In this document: in pieces, positions 10,836 to 20,003 of the stretch
Numbering within the stretch: position 1 is the stretch's first letter
Layout: every line of letters begins with the position of its first letter
Source of the DNA: Pelosinus fermentans
Lineage (GTDB): Bacteria > Bacillota > Negativicutes > DSM-13327
DNA length: 64,000 nucleotides
Assembly (NCBI GenBank): GCA_002434245.1
Contig: DJJR01000031.1
Location: 98,168-162,167 of the forward strand
Direction: 5' to 3'
Translations under genes and position numbers: made by a program
Notes under the pieces: generated by a model
What the model saw: only the letters and a program-made list of their open reading frames with translations
What the model was told of the DNA's origin: nothing
Database searches by the model: none

Positions 10836-10864
10836 TTGACACGAAGAAATCCCAATGATATACT
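10836..10864 (+). promoter_or_regulatory. SigA-type promoter of the sulfur operon
   Basis: TTGACA at 10836-10841, a 17-base spacer and TATACT at 10859-10864 form a near-consensus promoter. Transcription would start near 10871, just ahead of the structured leader. Confidence 0.85.
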
Positions 10865-10875
10865 GAGAAAAATTA

Positions 10876-10946
10876 AATGAACAGCCGATTGGAAAACCAA
10901 AGGCTAAGAATGCTCCTCTCTTGCAGAGGCATTCTTAGTCTTTTTT
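10876..10946 (+). ncRNA. Structured leader with terminator, unassigned cis-regulatory element (copy 1)
   Basis: A short hairpin (GCC-GA-TTGG-AAAA-CCAA-A-GGC, 10884-10904) is followed at once by a strong terminator (CTAAGAATGC paired with GCATTCTTAG, then six T, ending 10946). The 3' strand of the first hairpin abuts and partly overlaps the base of the terminator, so the two could be mutually exclusive. Positions 10876-10910 match 18221-18255 at 30 of 35 bases without gaps. I do not recognise it as a named riboswitch. Confidence 0.6.
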
Positions 10947-10984
10947 ATTTTATAAGATAGCATAAGAATATAAGGAGGGTCACT

Positions 10985-12028
10985 ATGAAGTTAGTAAAGT
11001 TTGGTGTAGTTATGGCGTTAGTTCTTGCAGTCGCAGGGGGCTTGAGTGGATGCTCTAGTACTACGAATACTGCAGATAACAAAGGTACAAAAGTTAGAGT
11101 TGCTCATTTCCCCAATATTACTCATTCTCAGGCTCTTGTCGGCAGAGCAGATGGTCAGTTCCAAAAAGCCTTAGGGGATGCAAATCCGATTGAATGGAAA
11201 ACTTTCAATGCAGGCCCAGCCGAAATTGAGGCTTTATTTGCAGGAGAAGTTGATATCGGTTATATTGGACCAGGCCCTGCTATTAATGGTTATACAAAAT
11301 CAAAAGGTGATTTGCAAATTATTGCTGGGGCAACCGATGCAGGAGCTATTTTAGTAACAAGAAAAGATTTAGTGTTAAAGAATGTAGGAGAACTTAGCGG
11401 CAAAAGGGTTGCAATTCCTCAATTTGGCAATACCCAGGATTTATCGTTACGGCATATTTTACAAGAAAATGGTTTAAAAGATACTACAAAAGGCGGCACT
11501 GTAGAAGTAAGACAAGCTGACAATCCTGATATAAAAACATTATTAGATAAAGGCGACATTGACGCGGCTCTTGTTCCAGAACCATGGGGCGCTCGTCTTG
11601 TCAGTGAAGTGAAAGCCAATATCTTATTAGATCATAAACAAGTCTGGAGAGATGGAAACTATACTACAGCCGTTGTAGTAGCAAATTCAAAATTCATCAA
11701 AGAACATCCGGATCTAGTGGAAAAATTTCTGCGAACTCATGTGGAATTAACCGATTACATTAATAAAAATCCTGATAAGGCTAAGGATACAGTAAATAAC
11801 CAAATTAAAGAATTAACTGGTAAACCGCTGGCGAAAGAGATTTTAGATTCTTCCTTTACAAGATTGACCGTCACCAATGATCCGGAAAAAGAGTCTGTAA
11901 TTGGTTTTGTAAAATTGTCGGTAGATGCAGGTTTTATCAAAACCGCACCGGATTTAAAAGATTTATTTAATTTAACAATTCTAAATAAAATTTTGAAAGA
12001 AAAGGGCTTACAAGAAATACAGAACTGA
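10985..12028 (+). CDS. ABC transporter substrate-binding lipoprotein, SsuA/NrtA/TauA family
   Basis: The product (347 aa) has a lipoprotein signal peptide ending in the lipobox LSGC (cysteine near residue 23), so it is anchored on the outer face of the cytoplasmic membrane. The body resembles periplasmic binding proteins for sulfonates, nitrate or taurine (FNAGPAEIEALFAGEVDIGYIGPGP, split here only by quotation; VPEPWGARL). AGGAGG precedes the ATG. The downstream genes activate and reduce sulfate, so sulfate or a sulfonate are both possible ligands. The family is clear but the ligand is inferred. Confidence 0.85.
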   Translation: MKLVKFGVVMALVLAVAGGLSGCSSTTNTADNKGTKVRVAHFPNITHSQALVGRADGQFQKALGDANPIEWKTFNAGPAEIEALFAGEVDIGYIGPGPAINGYTKSKGDLQIIAGATDAGAILVTRKDLVLKNVGELSGKRVAIPQFGNTQDLSLRHILQENGLKDTTKGGTVEVRQADNPDIKTLLDKGDIDAALVPEPWGARLVSEVKANILLDHKQVWRDGNYTTAVVVANSKFIKEHPDLVEKFLRTHVELTDYINKNPDKAKDTVNNQIKELTGKPLAKEILDSSFTRLTVTNDPEKESVIGFVKLSVDAGFIKTAPDLKDLFNLTILNKILKEKGLQEIQN

Positions 12029-12038
12029 GGTGTTATTG

Positions 12039-12878
12039 ATGAGTGTAGTAGTAGAAAATATCAGTAAGAGCTTTATTACTAAAAATGATACGATAAATAC
12101 TCTCAGTAACATTAGTATTGAGTTTCATAAGGGAGAGTTTGTTTGTATTCTAGGTCCCTCTGGATGCGGGAAGTCAACGCTGCTCAATATTATCGCTGGA
12201 TTAGAGAAGGAAACCTCAGGCAGAGTGATCTGTAATGGGAAAGAAGTCAAAGGAGCCGGTCCTGATCGAGTCGTTATGTTCCAGGAACCGGCCCTGTTTC
12301 CCTGGTTAAAAGTAATTGATAATGTTGAATTTGGCATGAAATTAGCTGGCATTCCCAAGGATGAACGAAGAGAAAAAGCCATGAAATACTTAAAAATGGT
12401 GCATCTCACCCGCTTTCAAAACTGTTATATACATGAATTATCAGGCGGTATGAGGCAAAGGGTAGCCTTGGCTAGAGCATTGACCCTTGACTCAGAAATT
12501 CTGTTGATGGATGAACCCTTTGCTGCACTGGATAGCCAGACAAAAAATATCCTGCAGTTAGAACTGCAGCAGATTTGGCTGGAAACGAAAAAAAACATTA
12601 TCTTTGTTACTCATAATGTGGAAGAGGCGGTTCTCTTAGCCGATCGGGTTATTGTCATGTCAGCCAACCCAGGAACGATAAAAAAAGAGTTTCATATCCA
12701 GCTTGCTCGTCCGAGGCAGCCAGAAAATATTGATTTAGCTTATCTGGCTGCTGATATTATGAAAGAATTAAAAGAGGAGGTGGAGAAGGTTGCCAAAGCT
12801 GAATTCGACACTAATTGGACTAGTAAAAAAGATCTTATTTTACCTGATTCTGATAGCGATATGGGAACTGGCATATAA
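12039..12878 (+). CDS. ABC transporter ATP-binding protein, SsuB/TauB family
   Basis: The product (279 aa) is the cytoplasmic ATPase of the importer. Walker A is GPSGCGKST, the signature is LSGGMRQR, Walker B is ILLMDEPFAALD, and the H-loop is FVTHNVEEA. ATG 12039 follows GAGGTG at good spacing; an in-frame GTG at 12030 lies inside that ribosome site. The 3' end runs 89 bases into the permease gene. The C-terminal tail after the H-loop region is long, about 70 residues. Confidence 0.93.
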   Translation: MSVVVENISKSFITKNDTINTLSNISIEFHKGEFVCILGPSGCGKSTLLNIIAGLEKETSGRVICNGKEVKGAGPDRVVMFQEPALFPWLKVIDNVEFGMKLAGIPKDERREKAMKYLKMVHLTRFQNCYIHELSGGMRQRVALARALTLDSEILLMDEPFAALDSQTKNILQLELQQIWLETKKNIIFVTHNVEEAVLLADRVIVMSANPGTIKKEFHIQLARPRQPENIDLAYLAADIMKELKEEVEKVAKAEFDTNWTSKKDLILPDSDSDMGTGI

Positions 12879-13584
12879 AATAGGAGTAGATTGGCTCAGG
12901 TTATGGAAGCCGTATATATTTCCTTCTCCCATCGCTGTACTTACCACATTATGGAGCTTAATCATAGATGGGACGATGAGTATTGCTGTATTTGCAAGTG
13001 CAAAACGAATTTTTCTAGGCTATATGTTATCCATTATCATTGGGATTTTTGTTGGTCTGGCGATTGTTCGGTTTAAATATTTAGATGAAAATGTAAGTCC
13101 ATTGATCTTAGGACTACAAACCTTGCCGAGTATTTGCTGGCTGCCTTTTTCTATCCTTTGGTATGGGTTAAATGAAAGTGCTATCATCTTTGTTATCACC
13201 ATTGGATCAACCTTCGCGGTATCCATTGCCATTGAATCAGGTATGAAGAATATAAATCCTTTGTTTGTGAGGGCTGCAAAAACCATGGGTGCCAAGGGTT
13301 TTAGTCTCTATTGGAATGTGATTATTCCAGCGAGCCTTCCTAGTATTATTACAGGACTAAAGCAAGGATGGTCTTTTGCCTGGAGAGCTCTTATGGCAGG
13401 AGAAATGCTCTCTGCTACGAAAGGCCTGGGGCAGGTTCTCATGGTCGGACGAGATTTAGCTGATATCAGTCAGGTTATGGCGATTATGATTGTGATTGTT
13501 ATTCTGGGAGTTGCGGTAGATAAGCTGATCTTTGGTAGAATGGAAATCAATATTAGACAAAAGTGGGGTTTAGATAAAGCGTAA
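12790..13584 (+). CDS. ABC transporter permease, SsuC/TauC family
   Basis: The product (264 aa) is a polytopic inner-membrane protein with about six helices and the EAA-type loop (AAKTMGAKGFSLYWNVIIPA). The likely start is TTG at 12790 behind GGAGGTGGAGAAGG. It lies inside ssuB, giving an 89-base overlap. A start inside the overlap but further downstream would cut into the first helix (FYLILIAIWELAY), which supports the TTG. It completes the three-gene importer. Confidence 0.9.
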   Translation: MPKLNSTLIGLVKKILFYLILIAIWELAYKIGVDWLRLWKPYIFPSPIAVLTTLWSLIIDGTMSIAVFASAKRIFLGYMLSIIIGIFVGLAIVRFKYLDENVSPLILGLQTLPSICWLPFSILWYGLNESAIIFVITIGSTFAVSIAIESGMKNINPLFVRAAKTMGAKGFSLYWNVIIPASLPSIITGLKQGWSFAWRALMAGEMLSATKGLGQVLMVGRDLADISQVMAIMIVIVILGVAVDKLIFGRMEINIRQKWGLDKA

Positions 13585-13644
13585 GAATAAGAAAAGAGCT
13601 ATGTGGAAGGTAAGTACTGTCAAGAGAAGGTAGGTAGCATATCG

Positions 13645-15333
13645 ATGAATTTGAAAACTAAGAATATTGAGACTGATATTCTAATCGTTGGGGGCGGAAC
13701 AGCAGGCTGTTTTGCTGCAATCACCATAGCTGAGAATTCCGATGCGAAAGTAATCATTGCAGAAAAAGCAAATATAAAACGCAGCGGCTGCCTAGCAGCA
13801 GGAGTGAATGCACTAAATGCCTACATTGTAAAGGGGCAGACTCCTGAGAATTATCTTACGTATACCAAGAACGATGCAGAAGGCGTGGTAAGGGAAGATC
13901 TTGTATATACGATTGCTCAGAAGCTGAATCAAGTGACAAAAAAAGTTGAGGATTTAGGCCTTGTTATTTTAAAGGATGAAGCTGGAGAGTATGTTTCCCG
14001 CGGCAATCGCAATATCAAAATAAATGGTGAAAATATAAAACCCATTCTGGCGGATGCTGTGAGTAAGCTTCCTAATGTTACTGTGATCAACCGTATGAAT
14101 ATCATTGATTATATCCTTAAGGCTGGAAAAATTATTGGCGCATATGGATTTTCTCTTGATACCGCTGTTTTATACGTAATCTCGGCAAAAGCTGTTATCT
14201 GTACTACGGGAGGGGCTGCAGGGCTTTATAAGCCCAACAATCCCGGATTCTCTAAACACAAAATGTGGTACTCTCCCTTTAATACAGGAGCCGGATATGC
14301 CATGGGCATTCGAGCAGGCGCTGAAATGACAACGTTTGAAATGCGGTTTATTGCACTTCGCTGTAAAGATACCATTGCCCCTACTGGAACCATTGCCCAA
14401 GGAATTGGAGCGCAGCAGACGAATAGTAAGGGAGAAGAATACGAGAAGAACTACGGTATTCCAAAGACCTCGATTCGGATGTACTCTACCGTAATGGAAA
14501 ACCAAAAAGGCAAAGGCCCTTGTTATTTGCAAACAGCAGGGATTAGCCAAGAACAAGAACAGGACCTATATAAAGCCTATTTAAACATGGCTCCAGCCCA
14601 GACCTTGTCATGGCTGGAAAATGGCAAGGGACCTGCTAATGAGAATGTTGAAATTGAAGGAACGGAACCTTATATTGTTGGCGGTCATACAGCAAGTGGG
14701 TATTGGATAGATACGAACAGGGCCACAACGATTCAGGGGCTTTATGCTGCGGGCGACGTGGCTGGAGGCAGTCCTCAAAAATATGTAACTGGATGTTTTG
14801 CCGAAGGTGAAATGGCAGCTGTTGCTGCTGTAGCTTATATACAAGGTAAAGCAATCACTTCACCCGAAATGCAGGATGTTGAAAGAAAAGCAGGAGCTGT
14901 TAATGCTTTTTTTACAAACGAACAAGGTCTTTATACTGTGGAACAAATCGAAGAGGCTATGCAGAAAATAATGGATGAATATGCAGGTGGAATTTCTTCT
15001 GGCTATGTTTTTAACCTTAGTAAACTGCAAGTGGCAAAAAGACAGATTAAAGACTTATTGCAGCTTAGTTATAAGCTTAAAGCGCATGATTTACACGAAC
15101 TGATGCTGATTTACGAAGTGATTGACCGATTGTATGTTTGTGATACATTAATTCAGCATTTAGGTGCAAGGAAAGAAACGCGATGGCATACGTTTCAAGA
15201 AAATGCTGATTATCCTGAGCGAGATGATGCCAATTGGCTGAAATATGTAAATTCACGTTTTTCTGAGGGCGAAGTCAAAATCATACTGCGAGATTTAGTA
15301 AAGAAGGATGACATCTATGAGCATAAAGATTGA
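13645..15333 (+). CDS. aprA: Adenylylsulfate reductase-like FAD subunit (AprA)
   Basis: The product (562 aa) is a flavoprotein of the fumarate reductase/succinate dehydrogenase superfamily with the dinucleotide motif VGGGTAGC near residue 15 and a C-terminal FAD-contact stretch, YAAGDVAGGSPQKYVTG. With the adjoining ferredoxin subunit it should reduce adenosine phosphosulfate (APS) to sulfite and AMP. It is shorter than AprA of sulfate-respiring bacteria (about 650 residues), as I recall for assimilatory forms. ATG 13645 follows AGGTAGGT; an upstream GTG at 13603 lacks such a site. Confidence 0.85.
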   Translation: MNLKTKNIETDILIVGGGTAGCFAAITIAENSDAKVIIAEKANIKRSGCLAAGVNALNAYIVKGQTPENYLTYTKNDAEGVVREDLVYTIAQKLNQVTKKVEDLGLVILKDEAGEYVSRGNRNIKINGENIKPILADAVSKLPNVTVINRMNIIDYILKAGKIIGAYGFSLDTAVLYVISAKAVICTTGGAAGLYKPNNPGFSKHKMWYSPFNTGAGYAMGIRAGAEMTTFEMRFIALRCKDTIAPTGTIAQGIGAQQTNSKGEEYEKNYGIPKTSIRMYSTVMENQKGKGPCYLQTAGISQEQEQDLYKAYLNMAPAQTLSWLENGKGPANENVEIEGTEPYIVGGHTASGYWIDTNRATTIQGLYAAGDVAGGSPQKYVTGCFAEGEMAAVAAVAYIQGKAITSPEMQDVERKAGAVNAFFTNEQGLYTVEQIEEAMQKIMDEYAGGISSGYVFNLSKLQVAKRQIKDLLQLSYKLKAHDLHELMLIYEVIDRLYVCDTLIQHLGARKETRWHTFQENADYPERDDANWLKYVNSRFSEGEVKIILRDLVKKDDIYEHKD

Positions 15334-15631
15334 TATTCATAAATGCACCGGCTGTGGAAAATGCCGGGAGGTTTGTCCTGGCAGTTTGTTAGCAGAAGAT
15401 CCTGCAGGAAAGACCCAAATCAAATATCCTAAAGAATGTTGGGGCTGTACTTCCTGTGTCAAGGAATGCAATTTTAATGCAATTCAATATTATCTGGGGG
15501 CGGACATGGGCGGCAAGGGGAGTTATCTGTACACAAAGCAAGAAGGTCAACTCTTACATTGGATCATCGTTGCACCAGATGGCAGTAAGCAAATACTCAC
15601 CATTGATAAGAGACAGGCTAATGCCTATTAG
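15317..15631 (+). CDS. aprB: Adenylylsulfate reductase-like iron-sulfur subunit (AprB)
   Basis: The product (104 aa) is a two-cluster ferredoxin with CTGCGKCREVCPG and CWGCTSCVKECNF, giving eight cysteines for two 4Fe-4S clusters. It would pass electrons to AprA. The start at 15317 is inside the end of aprA (17-base overlap) with AAGGA upstream. It lacks the long C-terminal tail of dissimilatory AprB, which suits an assimilatory role. Confidence 0.87.
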   Translation: MSIKIDIHKCTGCGKCREVCPGSLLAEDPAGKTQIKYPKECWGCTSCVKECNFNAIQYYLGADMGGKGSYLYTKQEGQLLHWIIVAPDGSKQILTIDKRQANAY

Positions 15632-15641
15632 GAGGAAAAGT

Positions 15642-16442
15642 ATGGATCATTTAGATAGACTCGAGGCGCAGAGTATTTTTATATTGCGGGAAGCCTATAA
15701 AAAATTTGGCAAGCTGGGAATGTTATGGTCAATCGGCAAGGACTCAACGGTGATGTTGTGGCTGGCTAAGAAGGCGTTCTTTGGTCATTGTCCGTTTCCT
15801 TTTATTCATGTGGATACGACTCATAAGATACCTGAAATGATTGCCTTTCGTGACCGCATGGCGAAAGAATATAATATCGAATTGATTGTTCATACCAATC
15901 AAGAGGCTTTAGATGCAGGCATGGGACCAGACAAAGGTCGATTGGTCTGTTGTAAGGCACTGAAAACAGATGGTCTGCAGCAGGTCGTTACCAAGTATGA
16001 ATTTGAAGGTCTAATTTTAGGGATTCGCCGGGACGAAGAAGGATCACGTTCCAAAGAGCGAGTCTTCAGTGAACGCAACAAAGATTCGGAATGGGACTAT
16101 ACAAATCAGGCACCCGAATTATGGGATCAATTTAAGACCGATTTTCCTAAAGGGAACCATATTAGGGTACATCCCATTCTTCATTGGAATGAAATGGACA
16201 TTTGGGCTTACATTGAAAGGGAAAAAATCGAATTAGTAGATTTATATTTCGCTAAAAATGGCAAACGATACAGAAGCCTGGGATGTGCTCCATGCACAGG
16301 GCAAATTGATTCCAATGCGGTTACCGTTGCTCAGATTATTGAAGAACTGAAAAATACGAAAGTGGGCGAAAGAGCAGGCAGGGCGCAGGATCAGGAAGAT
16401 TCATATGCCATGCAAAAACTCCGTAAAGATGGATACATGTAA
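15642..16442 (+). CDS. cysD: Sulfate adenylyltransferase subunit 2
   Basis: The product (266 aa) is the catalytic PAPS-reductase-fold subunit of ATP sulfurylase, making APS from sulfate and ATP. SIGKDSTVMLWLAKKAF is the PP-loop, and GIRRDEEGSRSKERVFS is a CysD signature. ATG 15642 follows a clear GGAGGAAAAG. A longer frame from 15456 would lie inside aprB and is not credible. It is followed by cysN, which activates it. Confidence 0.96.
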   Translation: MDHLDRLEAQSIFILREAYKKFGKLGMLWSIGKDSTVMLWLAKKAFFGHCPFPFIHVDTTHKIPEMIAFRDRMAKEYNIELIVHTNQEALDAGMGPDKGRLVCCKALKTDGLQQVVTKYEFEGLILGIRRDEEGSRSKERVFSERNKDSEWDYTNQAPELWDQFKTDFPKGNHIRVHPILHWNEMDIWAYIEREKIELVDLYFAKNGKRYRSLGCAPCTGQIDSNAVTVAQIIEELKNTKVGERAGRAQDQEDSYAMQKLRKDGYM

Positions 16443-16488
16443 GACGCTGCCTGTGGAGTAATGAGAGAATCGTGTAGGAGGAAAGTCA

Positions 16489-18216
16489 ATGGATATTGAT
16501 AGAGAAGTATTAAATATTGTTGTTGTCGGACATGTAGACCATGGGAAATCTACAGTAATCGGTCGTTTGCTATATGATACAAAATCCCTTCCGGAAGGTG
16601 CCATCGATCGGGTCAAGAGAATTGCGAAGGAAAAGGGAAAACCTTTTGAATACGCATATTTATTGGACGCTTTTGAAGAAGAACAAAAACAGGGGATTAC
16701 AATTGATACGACACAGCTTCAATTTCGTACGGATAAACGAGACTATGTGATCATTGATGCGCCTGGTCATAAGGAATTCTTGAAGAATATGATATCCGGA
16801 GCTGCCAGTGCCGAAGCTGCACTCTTAATTATTGATGCGAATGAAGGCATTCAGGAACAATCCAAACGGCATGGTTATATCTTATCACTATTAGGAATTC
16901 AAAAAGCCTATGTATTAGTGAATAAGATGGATCTGATACAGTATTCCGAAGAAAAGTTTAATGCAATTAAGCAGGAAATGAATGAGTTTTTAACAAGTCT
17001 CCATGTCTATCCATTAAAATATATACCTGTTTCTGCTTTTCATGGAGAAAATATAACGGCATCATCGGATAAAATGCCATGGTATAAGGGAGAACCTGTT
17101 CTAAAAGCCATTGATTTATTTGAAAAGGATAAGGGGCTGGAAGGTAAACCGTTGCGTTTCCCCATACAAGATGTATATAAGTTTGACAGCCGGAGAATTA
17201 TTGCAGGAAGAATTGAAGCCGGTACCTTACGAGCAGGAGATGAAATTTTAATCTCTCCCAGTAATAAGGTAACAAAAGTGAAAAGTATAGAGTATTGGGT
17301 GGAAAAGGATAAAGTAGATCAGATCTCTGCGGGAATGTCTGTGGGGATTACTGTTGAGGATGAGTTTTTTAACCAACGGGGCGAATTTATCTCTCATACC
17401 TATGATGCACCAATTACTTCTGATACCTTTAAAGTTTCTCTCTTTTGGATGGGGAAAAATGATTTAGTAAAAAATAAGGAATACAAGCTTAAATTAGCCA
17501 CACAAGAAGTAGAATGTGAAATTTATGCGATTAATAAAGTGATTGATGCGACTACATTAGAAAACCTGGAAAATGCCAATCAGGCAAAAACCAATGATGT
17601 AGCGGAAGTAACGATTAAGACCAAAAGAGAAATCTGTTTTGATGAATTTAGAAACAATCAAAATACAGGCAGATTTGTCATTGTGGATGGTTATGATGTC
17701 TGTGGCGGCGGGATCGTTACGGGTTTAGCACAAGAAAGACAATCTGCCAGCAAATTCGTAAAACAAGATGATGAAATCGTAGCTAAGTGCTTTGATGAAT
17801 ATTATTATGTACTTACGGAGGGCGGGATTAAGAAAATTGAAGGTGTGCCTCATTCTTTTAACATAGGGGATGTTATACCTTCCACGGGGGTAACCTATGA
17901 ATATCCAGCAGATTTCAATGTAGTAGATATAAAAACAGGTCTTACGGCAATCATCAGAAAATCCAAATTGCAGGATATTATCTCACTGAAGCATTTGGCT
18001 TATGAACAGAGTCCTTTCATTGATTCACAAGGTGCTTTTATTAAGATTTATTCCGAAGAGGATTTTAACAAGTTTGCGGCAGATCTTGAGAAGCTGCAAC
18101 AGTCGGAAAGCAGCAGGACGGCAGCCTTTGCCAACCAATGGTTTGATTTTATGAAATTTAGGCAAATCCGATATTTGACTGCAACCAAGTCTTTAGAAAT
18201 TGAATACCAAATCTAG
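16489..18216 (+). CDS. cysN: Sulfate adenylyltransferase subunit 1 (GTPase) with long C-terminal extension
   Basis: The product (575 aa) is an EF-Tu-like GTPase that drives sulfate activation with CysD. Nucleotide motifs are [14 protein letters not shown] and NKMD. The beta-barrel domains end near residue 410 at the usual [10 protein letters not shown]. Escherichia coli CysN is about 475 residues, so about 165 residues here are extra. They carry no second P-loop and are therefore not an APS kinase fusion. TAGGAGG precedes the ATG. Confidence 0.93.
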   Translation: MDIDREVLNIVVVGHVDHGKSTVIGRLLYDTKSLPEGAIDRVKRIAKEKGKPFEYAYLLDAFEEEQKQGITIDTTQLQFRTDKRDYVIIDAPGHKEFLKNMISGAASAEAALLIIDANEGIQEQSKRHGYILSLLGIQKAYVLVNKMDLIQYSEEKFNAIKQEMNEFLTSLHVYPLKYIPVSAFHGENITASSDKMPWYKGEPVLKAIDLFEKDKGLEGKPLRFPIQDVYKFDSRRIIAGRIEAGTLRAGDEILISPSNKVTKVKSIEYWVEKDKVDQISAGMSVGITVEDEFFNQRGEFISHTYDAPITSDTFKVSLFWMGKNDLVKNKEYKLKLATQEVECEIYAINKVIDATTLENLENANQAKTNDVAEVTIKTKREICFDEFRNNQNTGRFVIVDGYDVCGGGIVTGLAQERQSASKFVKQDDEIVAKCFDEYYYVLTEGGIKKIEGVPHSFNIGDVIPSTGVTYEYPADFNVVDIKTGLTAIIRKSKLQDIISLKHLAYEQSPFIDSQGAFIKIYSEEDFNKFAADLEKLQQSESSRTAAFANQWFDFMKFRQIRYLTATKSLEIEYQI

Positions 18217-18220
18217 ATAG

Positions 18221-18290
18221 AATGAATTGCTGATTGGAATACCAAAGGCTAAGACATATCGCCAAGATATGAGCTTAGCCCTTTTTCTTT
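18221..18290 (+). ncRNA. Structured leader/terminator, unassigned cis-regulatory element (copy 2)
   Basis: The hairpin GCTGATTGG-AATA-CCAAAGGC (18229-18249) shares its final GGC with the 5' arm of a terminator, GGCTAAG paired with CTTAGCC and followed by CTTTTT (18247-18286). The two structures cannot form fully at once. It is gapless and 30/35 identical to the leader ahead of the sulfur operon. It sits between cysN and the hydrolase gene, so it may terminate the sulfur operon, control the hydrolase, or both. Confidence 0.6.
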
Positions 18291-18360
18291 ATGGTCAAAA
18301 CAAGATATACTACTTATTGTACCTTAGAGGGGATGATTTTATAAGGAGAAGAGATAATTT

Positions 18361-19149
18361 ATGGAAAAACAAGTTAGTATTCATACAGACTCTCAACAAT
18401 TAAGCGGTGTACTGCATATACCCGATTGCAATAAAGATGAAAAGAAACCTGCCATCGTCATCTGTCATGGTTTTATCAGCAGTAAAGTTGGGCAGCATAG
18501 ACTTTTTGTAACATTGGCTCGCAACCTTTGCCTGGCTGGGTATGCAGTCTTACGATTTGATTTCAGTGGATGTGGGGAAAGCTCAGGGGAATACCAGGAT
18601 ATTACAACGACTCAGCAAATAGAAGAAGCTGCTAAAGTCATTGACTCATTGGAGAAGCACCCTGAGATTGATCTTTCTAATATTACGTTACTAGGGCATA
18701 GCCTGGGAGGAGCGATTGCTACGAGCGTGGCAGCGTCAGATAGAAGAATTCAACAATTGATTTTGCTGTCACCTGTGGCAAATCCCTTTGACGATATTGT
18801 AAAAATTATAGGACAAGAGCGGTATCAAAAATGCTTAGAAGAAAGCAGTGTTAATTTTGAAGGCTTTGAACTAGGGAGAACGTTATTTTTGTCGTTAGCC
18901 GAACTGCGGCCTCTAGCTGAAATTCATAAGTTTCATAAGAATGTATTATTGATTCATGGAAGTGAAGATCTGGAGACACCCCTGGATAATGCATATCAAT
19001 ATCAAAAAAGATTAGAGCAACGGGCAGAAGGACATAGTGATTTAAAGATTATAAAAGATGCGGATCATTGTTACTGTTCAGCGACATGGAAAAAAGAACT
19101 GAGTGAGCTTATTTTACATTGGCTTAAAGACCATGCTGCTGTACGATAA
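18361..19149 (+). CDS. Alpha/beta hydrolase
   Basis: The product (262 aa) is a soluble alpha/beta-hydrolase. The oxyanion region is CHGFISSK, the nucleophile elbow is GHSLGG, the acid is in GSEDLETP and the histidine is in DADHCY, so the triad is complete. It resembles small esterases/acyl-hydrolases of the YtmA/FrsA-like group; the substrate is unknown. AAGGAGAAGAG precedes the ATG. It lies downstream of the second twin leader and ahead of its own terminator. Confidence 0.88.
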   Translation: MEKQVSIHTDSQQLSGVLHIPDCNKDEKKPAIVICHGFISSKVGQHRLFVTLARNLCLAGYAVLRFDFSGCGESSGEYQDITTTQQIEEAAKVIDSLEKHPEIDLSNITLLGHSLGGAIATSVAASDRRIQQLILLSPVANPFDDIVKIIGQERYQKCLEESSVNFEGFELGRTLFLSLAELRPLAEIHKFHKNVLLIHGSEDLETPLDNAYQYQKRLEQRAEGHSDLKIIKDADHCYCSATWKKELSELILHWLKDHAAVR

Positions 19150-19179
19150 GAAACATATTAAAAGAGTAAATATCGATGG

Positions 19180-19213
19180 CAAGGATGTACAATTTGATAC
19201 ATCCTTGTTTTTT
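19180..19213 (+). terminator. Terminator after the hydrolase gene
   Basis: CAAGGATGTA pairs with TACATCCTTG and six T follow. Confidence 0.9.
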
Positions 19214-19367
19214 CGTAATAATAGAAAATAAAAAAGAATATTCCAATAGAACGAATATATAATTGTCGATAGATTGTAACAAAACAGTAATAAATATCTT
19301 TTATAATATGAAAAATAAGGAAGTTACTAAAACATTAGTTTAATCGGATGACTATGTAATATTCCAG

Positions 19368-19859
19368 CTACAGTCTTTCTGGTATAGGGCATGTCTTTGC
19401 CTTGGTCCGATTTACTTTATAGCGCTGTGCACCTTCTTCGAATCTGGCTCGCTGTGCATCAGTGGTAAGTTCAAGAGGGGGAACCGCACAGGTATGTCCT
19501 CCGGCATTCAAAGCTACCATGGTAAAAAGCGCTGTTAAGGCACATTTGCGCGGAGAATCTTTAAAGAGATCTTCTACCTCAACGATTACGGAAACTTCCA
19601 TAGAAGATTTACCAACAAAGGTTAAATACGCATGACAATTTACTAAGTTGCCTACATATATGGGTTGATGGAAGGTTAGTTCGTCGACTCGTGCTGTTAC
19701 GACATTAGAACGGGCATGTCTGTGGGCAACTACATAAGCTGCATTGTCCATTAATTTCATTATTTCTCCACCATGGACATTTCCAGCAACATTTGCTTGA
19801 TGTGGAAGCATAACCATGGATATATCCACCGCAGAATCATGAATTGTTTTAGTTTGCAA
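19368..19859 (-). CDS. Acyl-CoA thioesterase, hot-dog fold (YciA/BFIT type)
   Basis: The product (163 aa) should hydrolyse acyl-CoA thioesters. The motif NVHGGEIMKLMDNAAYVVA carries the conserved asparagine, histidine and aspartate of the family, and TFHQPIYVGN follows as usual. The start is TTG at 19859 behind GGGG. It is monocistronic on the minus strand. The acyl specificity cannot be read from the sequence. Confidence 0.87.
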   Translation of the reverse strand: MQTKTIHDSAVDISMVMLPHQANVAGNVHGGEIMKLMDNAAYVVAHRHARSNVVTARVDELTFHQPIYVGNLVNCHAYLTFVGKSSMEVSVIVEVEDLFKDSPRKCALTALFTMVALNAGGHTCAVPPLELTTDAQRARFEEGAQRYKVNRTKAKTCPIPERL

Positions 19860-20003
19860 TTGCCATTACCCCTTTTTTGTTTTTATAGGATAGGAAGAAG
19901 TTGGTCAAAAGATTTTTTGAAATTCTACTTAGAGTATAAAGCCATTTACTTGAAATTGCTATGTAATTTTTGATAAAAGTCGGTGAAATATGAATAGCAT
20001 ACC

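Noticed and set aside
15456..15641. N-terminal extension of CysD
   Set aside because: It lies inside aprB in another frame, while ATG 15642 has an excellent GGAGG site.
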